A stretch of 64,000 nucleotides of DNA, taken from NCBI RefSeq assembly GCF_017306585.1, contig NZ_JAFKIC010000113.1, positions 16,317 through 80,316 on the forward strand, in the 5' to 3' direction. This DNA is from Mesorhizobium sp. (lineage in GTDB: Bacteria > Pseudomonadota > Alphaproteobacteria > Rhizobiales > Rhizobiaceae). The position numbers and the translations under genes are program-made. The notes under the pieces are model-generated. The model did no database searches. It saw only the letters and a list, made by a program, of their open reading frames with translations, and was not told the DNA's origin. Positions 1 through 8,680 of the stretch are shown here, piece by piece; the stretch's first letter is position 1; every line of letters begins with the position of its first letter.

Positions 1-1016
1 CGTGCGATGTCCGCGGTCTTTTCGCCAGCCACCACCAGTTCGAACACGCGCTGTTCCGCCGGCGTCAGTTCGTAGAGCAGGCGCATGGCGTCGGCCGGCA
101 TTTCCAGCGGCGCGGCGGCATCGCCGATGAACACGGCGACGGCCGCGCGGCGGTCGAGCCCGCCGCGCAGCGAGCGGTTTTCGAGCGGCATCACCTGCAC
201 GGCGAGCGCCGTGCCGTCGCGCGACTTCGCGGCGATGCCGATGCCGCGCCGGCCGAGTTCCTGCTCGGCGTGCGCCGCCGCCTGCACCGCGGCTTGCAGC
301 CGGTTCGGCACGAGTTCGCGCGCCAGCGTGAGCTTGCCGCGCACCGACGATATCGGATCGCCATTGGCCAGCATGGCGCGGGCGGCGGAATTGGCATGCA
401 CGATCGCCATGTCCTGGGCGACCAGCACAACGGCCGAGCGCGTCGCGTCGAGCGCGGCCTCGAAGGTGGTGGCGGCCGACGTCGCGACGTCGAGGATCCG
501 GCTGATGGTGACGGCGCGGCGCAGATGCGGCGCCAGCAGGCGCAGGCCCTCCATCTCGCGCTCGGTCAGCGGCGGGGCGGATTCGTGGCGGCCAAGCCCG
601 AGATTGCCGACCATCGTGCGGTCCCGCGCCAGTATGATGCCGATCTGGTCGACGAGGCCGAGCGGCCGCACCCATTCCTCGTAGAAACGGTTTCCATTCC
701 AGATCTCGGGGCCGGTGACCGTCGACTGGAGGACCGGCTCCTCCAGCGGGAATTCGGCCATCCGGGCCAAACCGCCCCAAAGCTGGATGACGTCGTCATT
801 ATAGGCGCTCATCCCGGCGAGGTATCCGTCGGGAATGTTGGTGGTCACCTGTACCACCCCGGTGCCGGTTGGCAACGCGATCACAGAGAGGGCGCCCAGA
901 TGGAAGCCGAAATGGCTCCGCATGTCGTCGAGCGCCTTCTGCCAGAGATCGGGTTCGATGACGGCGTCATAGAATGTGCCGATCATGCCGGCGAGTTCGG
1001 AAAATTCATCTGTCAA
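1..1016 (-). CDS. LuxR-family transcriptional regulator with PAS-like sensor region (3' end outside window)
   Basis: This gene reads leftwards off the window edge, so only about 338 codons are visible. I chose a TTG start at 1016-1014 because GGGGGAG lies just upstream; the first in-frame ATG is codon 11. The visible part holds a sensor-like N-terminal region and a PAS-like stretch (about residues 185-310). The last visible residues, LTPAEQRVFELVVAGEKTADIA with its break at the edge, match the first half of a LuxR-type helix-turn-helix (LTPxExxVLxLxAxGxxxxEIA). It is therefore probably a ligand- or signal-responsive DNA-binding regulator acting in the cytoplasm. The ligand cannot be told. Its target may be the divergent adhesin gene that follows, but that is only a guess from position. 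Confidence 0.75.
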   Translation of the reverse strand, partial: MTDEFSELAGMIGTFYDAVIEPDLWQKALDDMRSHFGFHLGALSVIALPTGTGVVQVTTNIPDGYLAGMSAYNDDVIQLWGGLARMAEFPLEEPVLQSTVTGPEIWNGNRFYEEWVRPLGLVDQIGIILARDRTMVGNLGLGRHESAPPLTEREMEGLRLLAPHLRRAVTISRILDVATSAATTFEAALDATRSAVVLVAQDMAIVHANSAARAMLANGDPISSVRGKLTLARELVPNRLQAAVQAAAHAEQELGRRGIGIAAKSRDGTALAVQVMPLENRSLRGGLDRRAAVAVFIGDAAAPLEMPADAMRLLYELTPAEQRVFELVVAGEKTADIA

Positions 1017-1239
1017 GATCTGCTCTCCCCCGAAAGCGCCAACTCATGGAAATACAGCATAGTGCGGGTGTCTTGGCTAGGTTGCTTAATCAAGCCATCG
1101 AGTTAATCGCGCGGGCGCCGGCGATAGATTGAAACAAACGTCGCCGTATCCACCAGTTGGTGGATGCCGTCACCGAATGCCGTCGCTAGCTTCTTGCCGA
1201 ATTGCGAATCTTGCGTTCGATCGGGCGGGGGCTTTACGG

Positions 1240-2403
1240 ATGGGAAATTGGTGCGGCAGGACGGGTGATCTTTTGTCGGGTGGCGGCCTGGGTCGGTCTG
1301 GCCTGGTGGGGCTTGTCCGGCCGGGTGGGCTCGCCAGAGTCTCGACGATCGTGTTCGGCATGGCCATGTGTTCGACGACGTGGGCCTTCGCCGATGATTG
1401 CGGCGACGGGTCGGGCCTGGACGGCGCGTATGCCTGCGGTTCGGGCGCCATCGCCAGCGACAGCCCGGCCAACAGCGCATTCGGCAACAATGCCTTTGCC
1501 TTTAGCGACGGCGGCAACACCGCGGTCGGGGCGGCTTCGACTGCCGGCATTGGTGCCAACAACACGGCTCTCGGCTACAATGCGGCAGCATATGGCAATG
1601 GCGCCACCGCAATCGGACAAGGTGCCAATGCCACCTTTGACGGGTCCACCGCTTTGGGCCAAGGCGTTGCCACCACGCGAGCAAACCAGGTTGCCATCGG
1701 CACCGGCCAGTCGACCTACACGCTGGCCGGCCTTCCCTCGGCCGCCAGCACCAGCGCCCAGTCCGGCACCACCTACATCGTAACGACAGACAGCGCGGGC
1801 AATCTGGCGGCCTCGACATTCGACCTGGCCACGCTGTCGGCCCTGCCCGCGGCGGTGGCGCAGAACAGTTCCGATATCACCGCCCTGCAAGGCACGGTTA
1901 GCGGCCACACAACCGAGTTGGCCGACCATGAAACGCGCATCACCAACAATGAGAGCGACATTGCGCAGCACACCACCCAGATCGCGTCGCTCGACACGCG
2001 CGTGACCACCAACACCACCGACATTGCGACCAATACCGGCAACATAGCCATCAACACAGCCAACATCGCCACAAACACGGCCAACATCGCCACGAATACC
2101 ACCAACATCGCGTTGCTAGATGGCCGGGTCGGAAGCCTGGAGAGCGGGCTCAACGCCGTGAACGGCCGGATCGACAAGGCGTTTGAGGGAACCGCCATGG
2201 CGCTGGCGATGGCCGGCAGCGGCCTTCCCGGCGACAAGAACTACGCCGTCTCGCTCAACTGGGGCACGTTCCAGGGCGAGAACGCCTTCGCCGGCAGCGC
2301 GCAGGCCCGCATCAGCGAGAATGTCATCCTGAGCGGCGGCATCGGCGTGGGCGCCAGCAATCACACCGTTGGCGGCCGCGCCGGCGTCACCGTCGCCTGG
2401 TAG
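1240..2403 (+). CDS. small YadA-like trimeric autotransporter adhesin
   Basis: The protein has the head-stalk-anchor plan of type Vc secretion. After a long N-terminal extension comes a signal peptide (hydrophobic VSTIVFGMAMCSTTWAFA, then DD). A head of degenerate 14-residue SAFGNNA/TALGYNA/TAIGQGA repeats follows. The stalk carries short TANIATN-type repeats (about residues 255-300), consistent with a trimeric coiled coil. The C-terminal 75 or so residues resemble a YadA anchor, ending in the aromatic residue W expected of outer-membrane barrels. I chose the ATG at 1240 (387 aa) because it has a G-rich ribosome site; the frame stays open upstream to 1129. Expected role: trimeric surface adhesin. 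It is short for the family, with one small head and a brief stalk. Confidence 0.8.
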   Translation: MGNWCGRTGDLLSGGGLGRSGLVGLVRPGGLARVSTIVFGMAMCSTTWAFADDCGDGSGLDGAYACGSGAIASDSPANSAFGNNAFAFSDGGNTAVGAASTAGIGANNTALGYNAAAYGNGATAIGQGANATFDGSTALGQGVATTRANQVAIGTGQSTYTLAGLPSAASTSAQSGTTYIVTTDSAGNLAASTFDLATLSALPAAVAQNSSDITALQGTVSGHTTELADHETRITNNESDIAQHTTQIASLDTRVTTNTTDIATNTGNIAINTANIATNTANIATNTTNIALLDGRVGSLESGLNAVNGRIDKAFEGTAMALAMAGSGLPGDKNYAVSLNWGTFQGENAFAGSAQARISENVILSGGIGVGASNHTVGGRAGVTVAW

Positions 2404-2428
2404 CTGCGGCGCCAACGAGATACGCGGC

Positions 2429-3058
2429 ATGCGATCCAGTCAGCGAACCGCCCTGTATCGGGTCTGGCGGCGAGGGGCAGTCGTCGCGGGGTGGCTCGCG
2501 CTCGCCACCCTTGCCAGCCCGCTTGCACCGCCGGCGCTGGCGCAGGCCAGGACGTCCGACAAGGGGCAGGCCAAGCCGGCGCAGATCGACCGCAACGCCG
2601 TGCTGATCCTGACACGCAGCACGCTGCTGGCGCTCGACCATGCCAACAAGACCGGCAATTACACGGTGCTGCGCGATCTCGGCTCGCCGAATTTCCAGGC
2701 CAACAGCGCCGCGCAACTCGGCGAGATCTTCGCCGCCCAGCGCAAGCAGGCGCTCGATTTCAGCGCCATAGCGGTGCTGGAGCCGCAACTCACCCTCTTG
2801 CCGCAGATCGAGCCGGGCGGCATGCTGCATATGGCGGGGTTCTTTCCCTCGGCGCCGATGCAGATCGATTTCGAGCTTCTGTTCGAGCCGGTGGACCGGC
2901 AATGGAAGATCTTCGGCGTGTCGGTCAACCTCACGCCCGGCGGTCCGCAAGCCCCGGACAAGCCCGCGGGCGACCGGCCCAAACCGGCGCCGGCCGCGGC
3001 GCCACCAGAGGCGCCATCGATTTCGGTCGGCAAGAAACCCAAGCCGTCCAAGCCCTGA
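2429..3058 (+). CDS. exported protein of unknown function downstream of the adhesin
   Basis: This is a 209-aa protein with an N-terminal signal peptide (basic MRSSQRTALYRVWRR, hydrophobic core, cleavage probably after ALAQA). A compact alpha/beta-looking middle part follows, with conserved-looking segments ALDHANKTGNYTVLRDLGSP and a C-terminal region ending in LFEPVDRQWKIFGVSVNL. The tail is rich in Pro, Lys and Ala. It starts 25 bp after the adhesin stop, so the two are probably co-transcribed. A role in adhesin passage or periplasmic quality control is possible but rests only on position. I do not recognise the family. The frame is open further upstream, but the ATG at 2429 gives a proper signal peptide. 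Confidence 0.65.
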   Translation: MRSSQRTALYRVWRRGAVVAGWLALATLASPLAPPALAQARTSDKGQAKPAQIDRNAVLILTRSTLLALDHANKTGNYTVLRDLGSPNFQANSAAQLGEIFAAQRKQALDFSAIAVLEPQLTLLPQIEPGGMLHMAGFFPSAPMQIDFELLFEPVDRQWKIFGVSVNLTPGGPQAPDKPAGDRPKPAPAAAPPEAPSISVGKKPKPSKP

Positions 3059-3457
3059 TATCCAGGCTTCGGGCTGGACCCGCAAGGTCAGGGATCATCG
3101 CCTTGCGTCTGCAACGGGCCAGCCGGGGCGATGAAGCGCAAGGTCGCCCCAAGGGAGCGCAACGGAACGGACCGATCTTGCCAGGGCGGGCATGTCGGCC
3201 ATTGCGGCCGGCGCGGCTTGCTGTATGGTTTGGCGAACGCCAGCTTGCCCGGCATCGAACCGCCCCGGTTTGCTTGTAGGACCAAGGTCTTGGGTGATGG
3301 TGTGCAAAGGTCCTGCCGGCCACGTTCGGTTCCGGCAATGTCCATTGGACGTTCCCTTATTTTAGTCAATTGAGATATACGGATGGGGGCGCGTTGGGTG
3401 AGGCGCGAGCGGGTAGGGCGCAGCTTCGATGGTCCCTGCGTCGCCGTCGATAACCGG
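3059..3457. other. gene-free stretch, nothing recognised
   Basis: About 400 bp downstream of the exported protein. Short open frames exist on both strands, but their translations are compositionally biased and lack ribosome sites. No repeat of the local palindromic family and no clear hairpin was seen. Confidence 0.4.
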
Positions 3458-3574
3458 CTACCAGCCCATCCATTCACGGGTGCGCCAAGCCAGACCCGCA
3501 AAGGGCGCCATAAGCACAATCACCACGAACATCAGCGTGAAGGGATGCTTGGTCACGGAGGGTCTGGGAGCCAT
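3458..3574 (-). CDS. possible 38-aa single-pass membrane protein
   Basis: The short frame begins MAPRPSVTKHPFTLM, continues with a strongly hydrophobic segment (FVVIVLMAPFAGLAW) and ends TREWMGW. It has one predicted transmembrane helix with a basic N-terminal side. An AAGGA motif lies about 11 bp before the ATG. The frame is open further upstream, but only this part looks like protein. Function unknown. It may be a small inner-membrane peptide or a chance frame. Confidence 0.35.
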   Translation of the reverse strand: MAPRPSVTKHPFTLMFVVIVLMAPFAGLAWRTREWMGW

Positions 3575-3776
3575 AATGGTCTTCGTCCTTGCTGAAATCC
3601 ATTTGCCTGAAGGCTGCTTGCCTGTGGACAATGCCTCCGGGATCACGCCGACAACGTCGCCTGACGCACATGGTTGCATCGTCAGCCGACATCAATTCGC
3701 GACACCGGAACCGGGCGTCGGGCCCGGCGTTGTTGCCCCGTGAACGGCGAGGCTGCCACCTCCGCCGTCATGTTTG

Positions 3777-3811
3777 AAGGTTCGTCCTGCTCCCGGCAGG
3801 ACGAACCTTTT
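3777..3811 (+). terminator. intrinsic terminator-like hairpin, plus orientation
   Basis: A 14-bp perfect stem (AAGGTTCGTCCTGC with its complement) with a 5-nt loop is followed by a short T run. It points rightwards, but no confident plus-strand gene lies directly upstream, so the transcript it ends is unclear. Confidence 0.55.
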
Positions 3812-3888
3812 CGGTGCCTCGCAAAGGCGTGAAAACGAGCGCCCTGGCTGTATGTAGATTTACGTCCGACCATGCCGCCAGAATGAGA

Positions 3889-3926
3889 AAAAGCCCGCCG
3901 TGGCATTGCGGCCATGACGGGCTTTT
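3889..3926 (-). terminator. terminator of the GST gene
   Basis: AAAAGCCCG and CGGGCTTTT arms enclose an inner TGGC/GCCA stem. The hairpin lies about 20 bp beyond the stop codon of the leftward GST gene and gives a T-rich end on the minus strand. It could work in both directions. Confidence 0.6.
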
Positions 3927-3946
3927 CCGTGGTTGGTCGCGAAAGC

Positions 3947-4816
3947 CTATTCGGCGGCGGCCAGCTTGTCCTGCGTCTTCGTCTCGAAATCGCTGGCGTC
4001 GTGGCGTTCGTGCAACTGCATGGCCGGCTCGCCGAAGGCGCGGTTGACCATGCGGCCGCGCTTGACCGCCGGGCGCTCGTCGATGGCCTTGGCCCAGCGC
4101 TGGACATGCTTGTATTCCTGCACCGACAGGAACTCGGCGGAATCATTGTACATGCGGCCGAGCGCCAGCCCGCCATACCAGGGCCACACCGCCATGTCGG
4201 CGATCGAATAGTCCTTGCCGCCGAGATAGTCCGTTTCGGCCAGCCGGCGGTCGAGCACGTCCATCTGGCGCTTTACCTCCATCGAGAAGCGGTCGATGGC
4301 GTATTCGAATTTTTCCGGCGCATAGGCGTAGAAATGGCCGAAGCCGCCGCCGAGATAGGGGGCTGAGCCCATCTGCCAGAACAGCCAGGACAGCACTTCG
4401 GCGCGCGCCGGCTGTTCGGTGGGCAGGAAGGCGCCGAATTTCTCGGCCAGATAGACCAGGATCGAGCCGGATTCGAAGATGCGCACCGGCGTCTTGCCAC
4501 TGCGGTCCATCAAGGCGGGGATCTTGGAGTTGGGATTGACCTCGACGAAGCCGCTGCCGAACTGGTCGCCATCGTTGATGCGGATGATCCAGGCGTCGTA
4601 TTCCGCGCCCTTGTGGCCAAGCGCCAGCAGTTCCTCCAGCATCACCGTCACCTTGACGCCGTTGGGCGTCGCCAGCGAATAGAGCTGCAGCGGGTGCTTG
4701 CCGACGGGCAGTTCCTTCTCGTGCGTCGGCCCGGCGATCGGCCGGTTGATGCTGGCGAAAGCGCCGCCGCTCGGCTTGTTCCAGGTCCATACTTTCGGCG
4801 GGGTGTAGTCGGTCAT
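3947..4816 (-). CDS. yghU: glutathione S-transferase family protein, YghU type
   Basis: The 289-aa protein starts MTDYTPPKVWTWNKPSGG. This start has a GAGG ribosome site, although the frame is open 23 codons further up. An N-terminal thioredoxin-like domain (LYSLATPNGVKVTVMLEEL, then NPNSKIPALMD and FESGSILVYLAEKFG) is followed by an all-helical C-terminal domain (LGGKDYSIADMAVWPWYGG). The long N-terminal extension before the GST fold, the NPNSKIPAL segment and the overall length fit YghU/YfcG-like GSTs. Those enzymes use glutathione and have disulfide-reductase or organic peroxidase activity in the cytoplasm. It is transcribed alone and ends at the hairpin just downstream. Confidence 0.85.
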   Translation of the reverse strand: MTDYTPPKVWTWNKPSGGAFASINRPIAGPTHEKELPVGKHPLQLYSLATPNGVKVTVMLEELLALGHKGAEYDAWIIRINDGDQFGSGFVEVNPNSKIPALMDRSGKTPVRIFESGSILVYLAEKFGAFLPTEQPARAEVLSWLFWQMGSAPYLGGGFGHFYAYAPEKFEYAIDRFSMEVKRQMDVLDRRLAETDYLGGKDYSIADMAVWPWYGGLALGRMYNDSAEFLSVQEYKHVQRWAKAIDERPAVKRGRMVNRAFGEPAMQLHERHDASDFETKTQDKLAAAE

Positions 4817-4910
4817 GTCGGGCCTCGGGTGGTGGGAAGGATGGGTTTCCGACCTAAACCTAGGGCCGTAGATGAAGAAGTTCAACTTGCGTTGAACTAT
4901 TGGTAGCGGT

Positions 4911-5098
4911 TGCGCTGCCCCTCATTGCCCTGCCGGGCATTTCTCCCCGTATAGTGACGGGGAGAAAGACGCTGTGTCAGGCGATTTCGCCAATCACCGG
5001 CGTCGCAAGAAAAAGGCGCCGAGGTTGGGGCCAGCTTCCTTCTCCCCGTCACTATACGGGGAGAAGGTGCCGGCAGGCGGATGAGGGGCGGCGCGGCC
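4911..5098. repeat. paired palindromic intergenic repeat (CTCCCCGT..ACGGGGAG subtype)
   Basis: Two inverted copies of a roughly 45-bp unit (CCCTGCCGGGCAT then TCTCCCCGTATAGTGACGGG) flank a central spacer holding a GCGATTTCGCCAATCACC core. The same structure occurs at 38481-38661. Related outer arms and the same core occur in the GGGGGAGAT subtype elsewhere in the window. The layout is like rhizobial intergenic mosaic elements. Confidence 0.75.
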
Positions 5099-5187
5099 CT
5101 TCGCGATTGGACTGCTGCTTGCCCTTGCGCCATCCTCTCCAAGGCATACCTATAAGGCAAAGCATTCGCATTCGCAGGACAAGCAGC

Positions 5188-6093
5188 ATGACCGTCAATC
5201 CCAATCCGCGCTCCGTCGTCGCCGTGCGGGCCACCATTCCCGAAGACGCCTTCACCGCCGGCGCGCTGGGCACGCTCAGGGAAGGCAGCGGCGTCGTCAT
5301 CCGCGACGACGGGCTGGTGCTGACCATCGGCTATCTCATCACCGAGGCGGACGAGGTGTGGCTGACCGCGCATGATGGCCGGGTTATCCCCGCGCACGCG
5401 CTGGCCTATGACCAGGAATCGGGCTTCGGGCTGGTCCAGGCGCTGGCGCCGACCGGCCTGCCGGCGGTGGCGCTGGGCGATGCCGGCAAGGCCAGGATCG
5501 GCGATCAGGTCGTGCTCGCCGACGGCATCGGCAGGGCGGTCGAGGCCAAGATCGTCACCAAGCAGGAGTTCGCCGGTTATTGGGAGTATCTGCTCGACGA
5601 GGCGATCTTCATCGCCCCGGCGCATCCGTCCTGGGGCGGGGCGCCGCTGTTCAATGCCGACGGCGCGCTGATCGGCATCGGCTCGCTGCGCCTGCAGATG
5701 AGCCGCGCCGGCGAGGTCGCCGACATCAACATGATCGTACCGATCGACCTGTTGCCGCCGATCCTCGACGATCTCCTCACGCGCGGCCGGGTGGCCAAGC
5801 CGCCGCGCCCGTGGCTCGGCGCGCTCTCGGCCGAAAGCGACGGCAAGGTGGTGGTGATGAGCGTGACCGAGGGCGGCCCGGCCGCCAAGGCCGGGTTGCG
5901 CGAGGGCGATGTCATCTCCGAGGTGCGCGACGGCGCGGTCGACGGGCTCGCTGATTTCTACCGCAAGCTGTGGGAAAGCGGTTCGGCCGGCGCCGAAATC
6001 CCGATGCGGGTGGTGCGCGACGGCCGCGAGACCTGGCTGCGCGTCAAATCCGCTGATCGCGGCAGTTTCTTGAAGAAGCCGCAGCTGCAGTAG
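5188..6093 (+). CDS. HtrA/DegP-like protein with PDZ domain and degenerate protease site
   Basis: This 301-aa protein has a trypsin-like S1C fold region (about residues 20-185) followed by a PDZ domain (about 200-290; PWLGALSAES, then GPAAKAGLREGDVISEVRDG). All three catalytic positions look lost. The His motif TNNHVV reads TIGYLI, the Asp motif DLAVL reads GFGLV, and the GNSGGPL loop reads PSWGGAPLF. No signal peptide is visible, so it is probably cytoplasmic. It is best called a pseudoprotease, possibly a peptide-binding or scaffolding protein. The start at 5188 has only a weak AGGAC site; the frame is open upstream through a repeat element. A LysR gene follows 18 bp later on the same strand. 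Confidence 0.75.
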   Translation: MTVNPNPRSVVAVRATIPEDAFTAGALGTLREGSGVVIRDDGLVLTIGYLITEADEVWLTAHDGRVIPAHALAYDQESGFGLVQALAPTGLPAVALGDAGKARIGDQVVLADGIGRAVEAKIVTKQEFAGYWEYLLDEAIFIAPAHPSWGGAPLFNADGALIGIGSLRLQMSRAGEVADINMIVPIDLLPPILDDLLTRGRVAKPPRPWLGALSAESDGKVVVMSVTEGGPAAKAGLREGDVISEVRDGAVDGLADFYRKLWESGSAGAEIPMRVVRDGRETWLRVKSADRGSFLKKPQLQ

Positions 6094-6111
6094 CCTGACG
6101 TCGGCCGGGCC

Positions 6112-7080
6112 ATGCACCCCAGATTGCTGCGCACCTTCCTTGCCGTGGCGCGCAGCCGCAACATCACGCGCGCCGCCGAGGCGGTGCATCTCGCGCAATC
6201 CAGCGTCAGCGACCAGGTCCAGGCGCTGGAGGCCGAACTGGGCGCCGCGCTATTCACCCGTTCGAAGTCCGGGCTCGAGCTGACGCCGGCAGGGTTGGCG
6301 CTGAAGCCGATCGCAGAGAACCTGCTGCGGCTTGATGGCGAGGCGCGCGCCGCGGTGCAGGCGGCGTCCGGCACAAGCGGCGGCGAGGTTGCCATCGGCG
6401 CGCTGGAGACCATTGCCTCATCTCGGCTGGCGCCCTGGCTGCCGGGGTTTCAGGCCCGCCACCCCGACATTACCGTGCGCATGAAAGTGGCCGACAGCGG
6501 CACCCTGCTGCGCCAGCTGGAGGACGGCGAGATCGATGCCGCCTTCTGCTTTGACCGCCGTGACGGCGCAAAATCCGCCGCCAGCGAACGCCTGGCTACG
6601 CGCACGATCGGCAACGAACCGCTGGTGCTGGTCTCGGCTCCCGCGCAGGAGACGGCGCCACGCGACCTCGCGGCGCTTGCCGGGCTGCGCTTCGTGGCGA
6701 CCGAGCCCGGATGCGTCTACCGGCATATGTTGGACGCTGCTTTCGCCGGCGCGGGCGTGGCGACGCCGGACCTTGCGGCCGAAGTCGGCAGCATCGGCGC
6801 CATTGCGCGGCTGGTGGCGGCCGGGGCAGGGCTTGGACTGGTGCCGAAGCTTGCCGTGGGCGGCGCGCTGGCACGCGGCGAACTCGCCGAACTGCCCTGG
6901 CCCGGCGAGATGCCGACGGCGCTGCTGGTGATGATCTGGCGGCGGCGGCGCGTCCAGACGCCGGCGCTGCGCCAGTTGCTCGCCGCCATGCGCGCCGTGC
7001 CGGTGGCGCAACGCCCCGAAGCCGCTTCAGGCGATGAATCGTCAGGCCGCCGCAAGCTGTTGTTCGCGCAGGAATCCTGA
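6112..7080 (+). CDS. LysR-family transcriptional regulator
   Basis: 322 aa. The N-terminal winged helix-turn-helix is clear (LLRTFLAVARSRNITRAAEA, then LAQSSVSDQVQALEAELGA, about residues 4-63). A periplasmic-binding-protein-like effector domain follows (about 90-290), including GEVAIGALETIASSRLAPWL and AAGAGLGLVPKLAV. It lies 18 bp behind the HtrA-like gene and ends 10 bp from the convergent SDR gene. LysR proteins usually act on a divergent neighbour, but here there is none directly upstream, so the target is not obvious. The effector is unknown. Confidence 0.9.
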   Translation: MHPRLLRTFLAVARSRNITRAAEAVHLAQSSVSDQVQALEAELGAALFTRSKSGLELTPAGLALKPIAENLLRLDGEARAAVQAASGTSGGEVAIGALETIASSRLAPWLPGFQARHPDITVRMKVADSGTLLRQLEDGEIDAAFCFDRRDGAKSAASERLATRTIGNEPLVLVSAPAQETAPRDLAALAGLRFVATEPGCVYRHMLDAAFAGAGVATPDLAAEVGSIGAIARLVAAGAGLGLVPKLAVGGALARGELAELPWPGEMPTALLVMIWRRRRVQTPALRQLLAAMRAVPVAQRPEAASGDESSGRRKLLFAQES

Positions 7081-7090
7081 CGGCCTCCGG

Positions 7091-7819
7091 CTAGACCAGC
7101 CGGTGCCCGCCTTCGACATGCAGCGTCGTGCCCGTGGTGAATCCATTGCCGATGAGGAAGGCAATGGCGTCGGCGATGTCGTCGGGCTGACCGACCCGGC
7201 CGACCGGCAGCCGCCCGGCCATCGCGGCCAGGGTCTCCGCTTTCCTGTCGCCGGCAACCTGGGCCCAGATTTCGGTGTCGACCCAGCCGAGCGAAACGGC
7301 GTTGACGCGGATCGGCGCCAGTTCGACGGCAAGCGCGCGCACCAGCCCTTCGAGCGCGGCATTGACGGCGGCGACGACCGAGCCGCGCGCAGCCGGCCGA
7401 TAGGCGGCGATGCCGGAAACGAAGGTCATCGAGCCGCTCGCGGCCAATCGTGGCGCGCCATGCTTGGCCAGAAGCAGCGGACCGAAGAGCTTGCTGTCGA
7501 CCACGCGCTGCGCCGCCTTCAGGTCGAGGTCCGGCAGCAGCCTGTAGGCGCCCTCTATGTCGGCGGCCGTGCTGACGATGTGATCCAGCCCGCCGATCCC
7601 GGCGAACAGCGCCGCGACCTCGTCCTCCCGCGCGATGTCGGCGACGGTGACTTCCAGGCAGGCGGGATTGCCCAGCGCCTTGCGCGCCTGCTGCAACCTG
7701 TCCTCGCTGCGCCCGGCGATGATGACCGAGGCGCTGGCTTCCACGCAACGCCGGGCGAGTGCCAGGCCCATGCCGGAGCCGCCGCCGAGGATCAGGATCT
7801 TCTGGTTCGAAATGCTCAT
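7091..7819 (-). CDS. SDR-fold oxidoreductase-like protein lacking the catalytic Tyr/Lys
   Basis: 242 aa with an N-terminal nucleotide-binding motif ILGGGSGMGLALA (GxxxGxG) and the SDR C-terminal glycine-rich end (GFTTGTTLHVEGGHRLV). The active-site stretch has the Ser (FVSG), but where YxxxK should follow 13 residues later the sequence reads GSVVAAVNAALEG. Both the catalytic Tyr and Lys are therefore absent. The rest of the fold (RVNAVSLGWVDTE, then VGRVGQPDDIADAIAFL) is intact, so the gene is not decayed. It may bind NAD(P) without classical SDR chemistry. It starts alone upstream and is convergent with the LysR gene. Confidence 0.8.
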   Translation of the reverse strand: MSISNQKILILGGGSGMGLALARRCVEASASVIIAGRSEDRLQQARKALGNPACLEVTVADIAREDEVAALFAGIGGLDHIVSTAADIEGAYRLLPDLDLKAAQRVVDSKLFGPLLLAKHGAPRLAASGSMTFVSGIAAYRPAARGSVVAAVNAALEGLVRALAVELAPIRVNAVSLGWVDTEIWAQVAGDRKAETLAAMAGRLPVGRVGQPDDIADAIAFLIGNGFTTGTTLHVEGGHRLV

Positions 7820-7961
7820 ATGTCTCTGCCTTTGTTTTGAAGGGACAAGGGCAGGGAATTGGCAGGCCGACGCGGCGAGGGGAAACGGAAGAAACCGATA
7901 GTGTCATCGGAGATGCCGATGGTGTGGGACGCGGCCGGAAGCCTGGCCAGGTCGAGCTTGA

Positions 7962-8120
7962 GCGCCCCCCTCTGTCCTGCCGGACATCTCCCCCACATGG
8001 GGGGAGATTGGCAGCTTGGGCGCCCGCGCGTTTTGAAATCCGCTGACGATTGGCGAAGGCCTGGACGAGACTAATCTCCCCCCTCGTGGGGGAGATGTCC
8101 GGCAGGACAGAGGGGGGCGC
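7962..8120. repeat. paired palindromic intergenic repeat (GGGGGAGAT subtype)
   Basis: Left arm GCGCCCCCCTCTGTCCTGCC, then a CATCTCCCCC hairpin. The right arm is its inverted copy ending in GACAGAGGGGGGCGC. The spacer holds the conserved TGACGATTGGCGAAGGCC core. It lies between two leftward genes. Confidence 0.8.
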
Positions 8121-8142
8121 GAAGGAGCGCCTGCCTGCGTTC

Positions 8143-8487
8143 TTAATCCCGCTCGGCGCTCGCGAACACCACTAGGTTCCCGTCGGGATCACGCATGCGC
8201 ATGATCCAGAAATCGTCGGCTTTCTCGATCGGTCCGGGTTCGAGTCCGGCGTCCACCAGCCGCCGCCGCTCCGGCGCCAGCGGCAGCACGCCGAGCGTCA
8301 GCGTCGAGGTGCCGGCTTTCTCCTTGTCCTCGAACAACTGAATCTCGGCGCTGTCGGTGAATTGCCATTCGGCCAGTCCGGGCATCGGCCGGCGCAGCGG
8401 CGGCTTGCCAAAAAGCTTTTCGTACCAGCCAATGCTGGCTTCGAGGTCGGAGCAACTGACATGGGCGAAAATGGTTTCGATTGCCAT
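8143..8487 (-). CDS. VOC/glyoxalase-fold protein
   Basis: 114 aa starting MAIETIFAHVSCSDLEASIGW with a strong GGAGG site 7 bp upstream; longer in-frame starts are unlikely. The betaalphabetabetabeta pattern and the ending MRDPDGNLVVFAS are typical of the vicinal oxygen chelate superfamily. That superfamily includes glyoxalases, dioxygenases and antibiotic-binding proteins. FAHVSCSDLEASIGWYEKLF is the usual first module, and the MRDPDGN segment normally carries a metal-binding residue nearby. No substrate can be assigned. It stands divergent from the YdeI-like gene with about 190 bp between. Confidence 0.8.
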   Translation of the reverse strand: MAIETIFAHVSCSDLEASIGWYEKLFGKPPLRRPMPGLAEWQFTDSAEIQLFEDKEKAGTSTLTLGVLPLAPERRRLVDAGLEPGPIEKADDFWIMRMRDPDGNLVVFASAERD

Positions 8488-8680
8488 TGGAGACCTCCAC
8501 TGGACGGTGCACTCTTGCCGCAACGCAGCACTAGGTGGCACGTTCCGGTGCTTCCTGGCAGCGCGCTCCATTGCTGGCGAAAACTGACAGTGGATCATGC
8601 CATGATGCGGAATCGCATGATAACGGAGGCAAGATGTCAGTGACGCCAGAGATAACAGCACCGAACAGGGAGGTCTCCTG

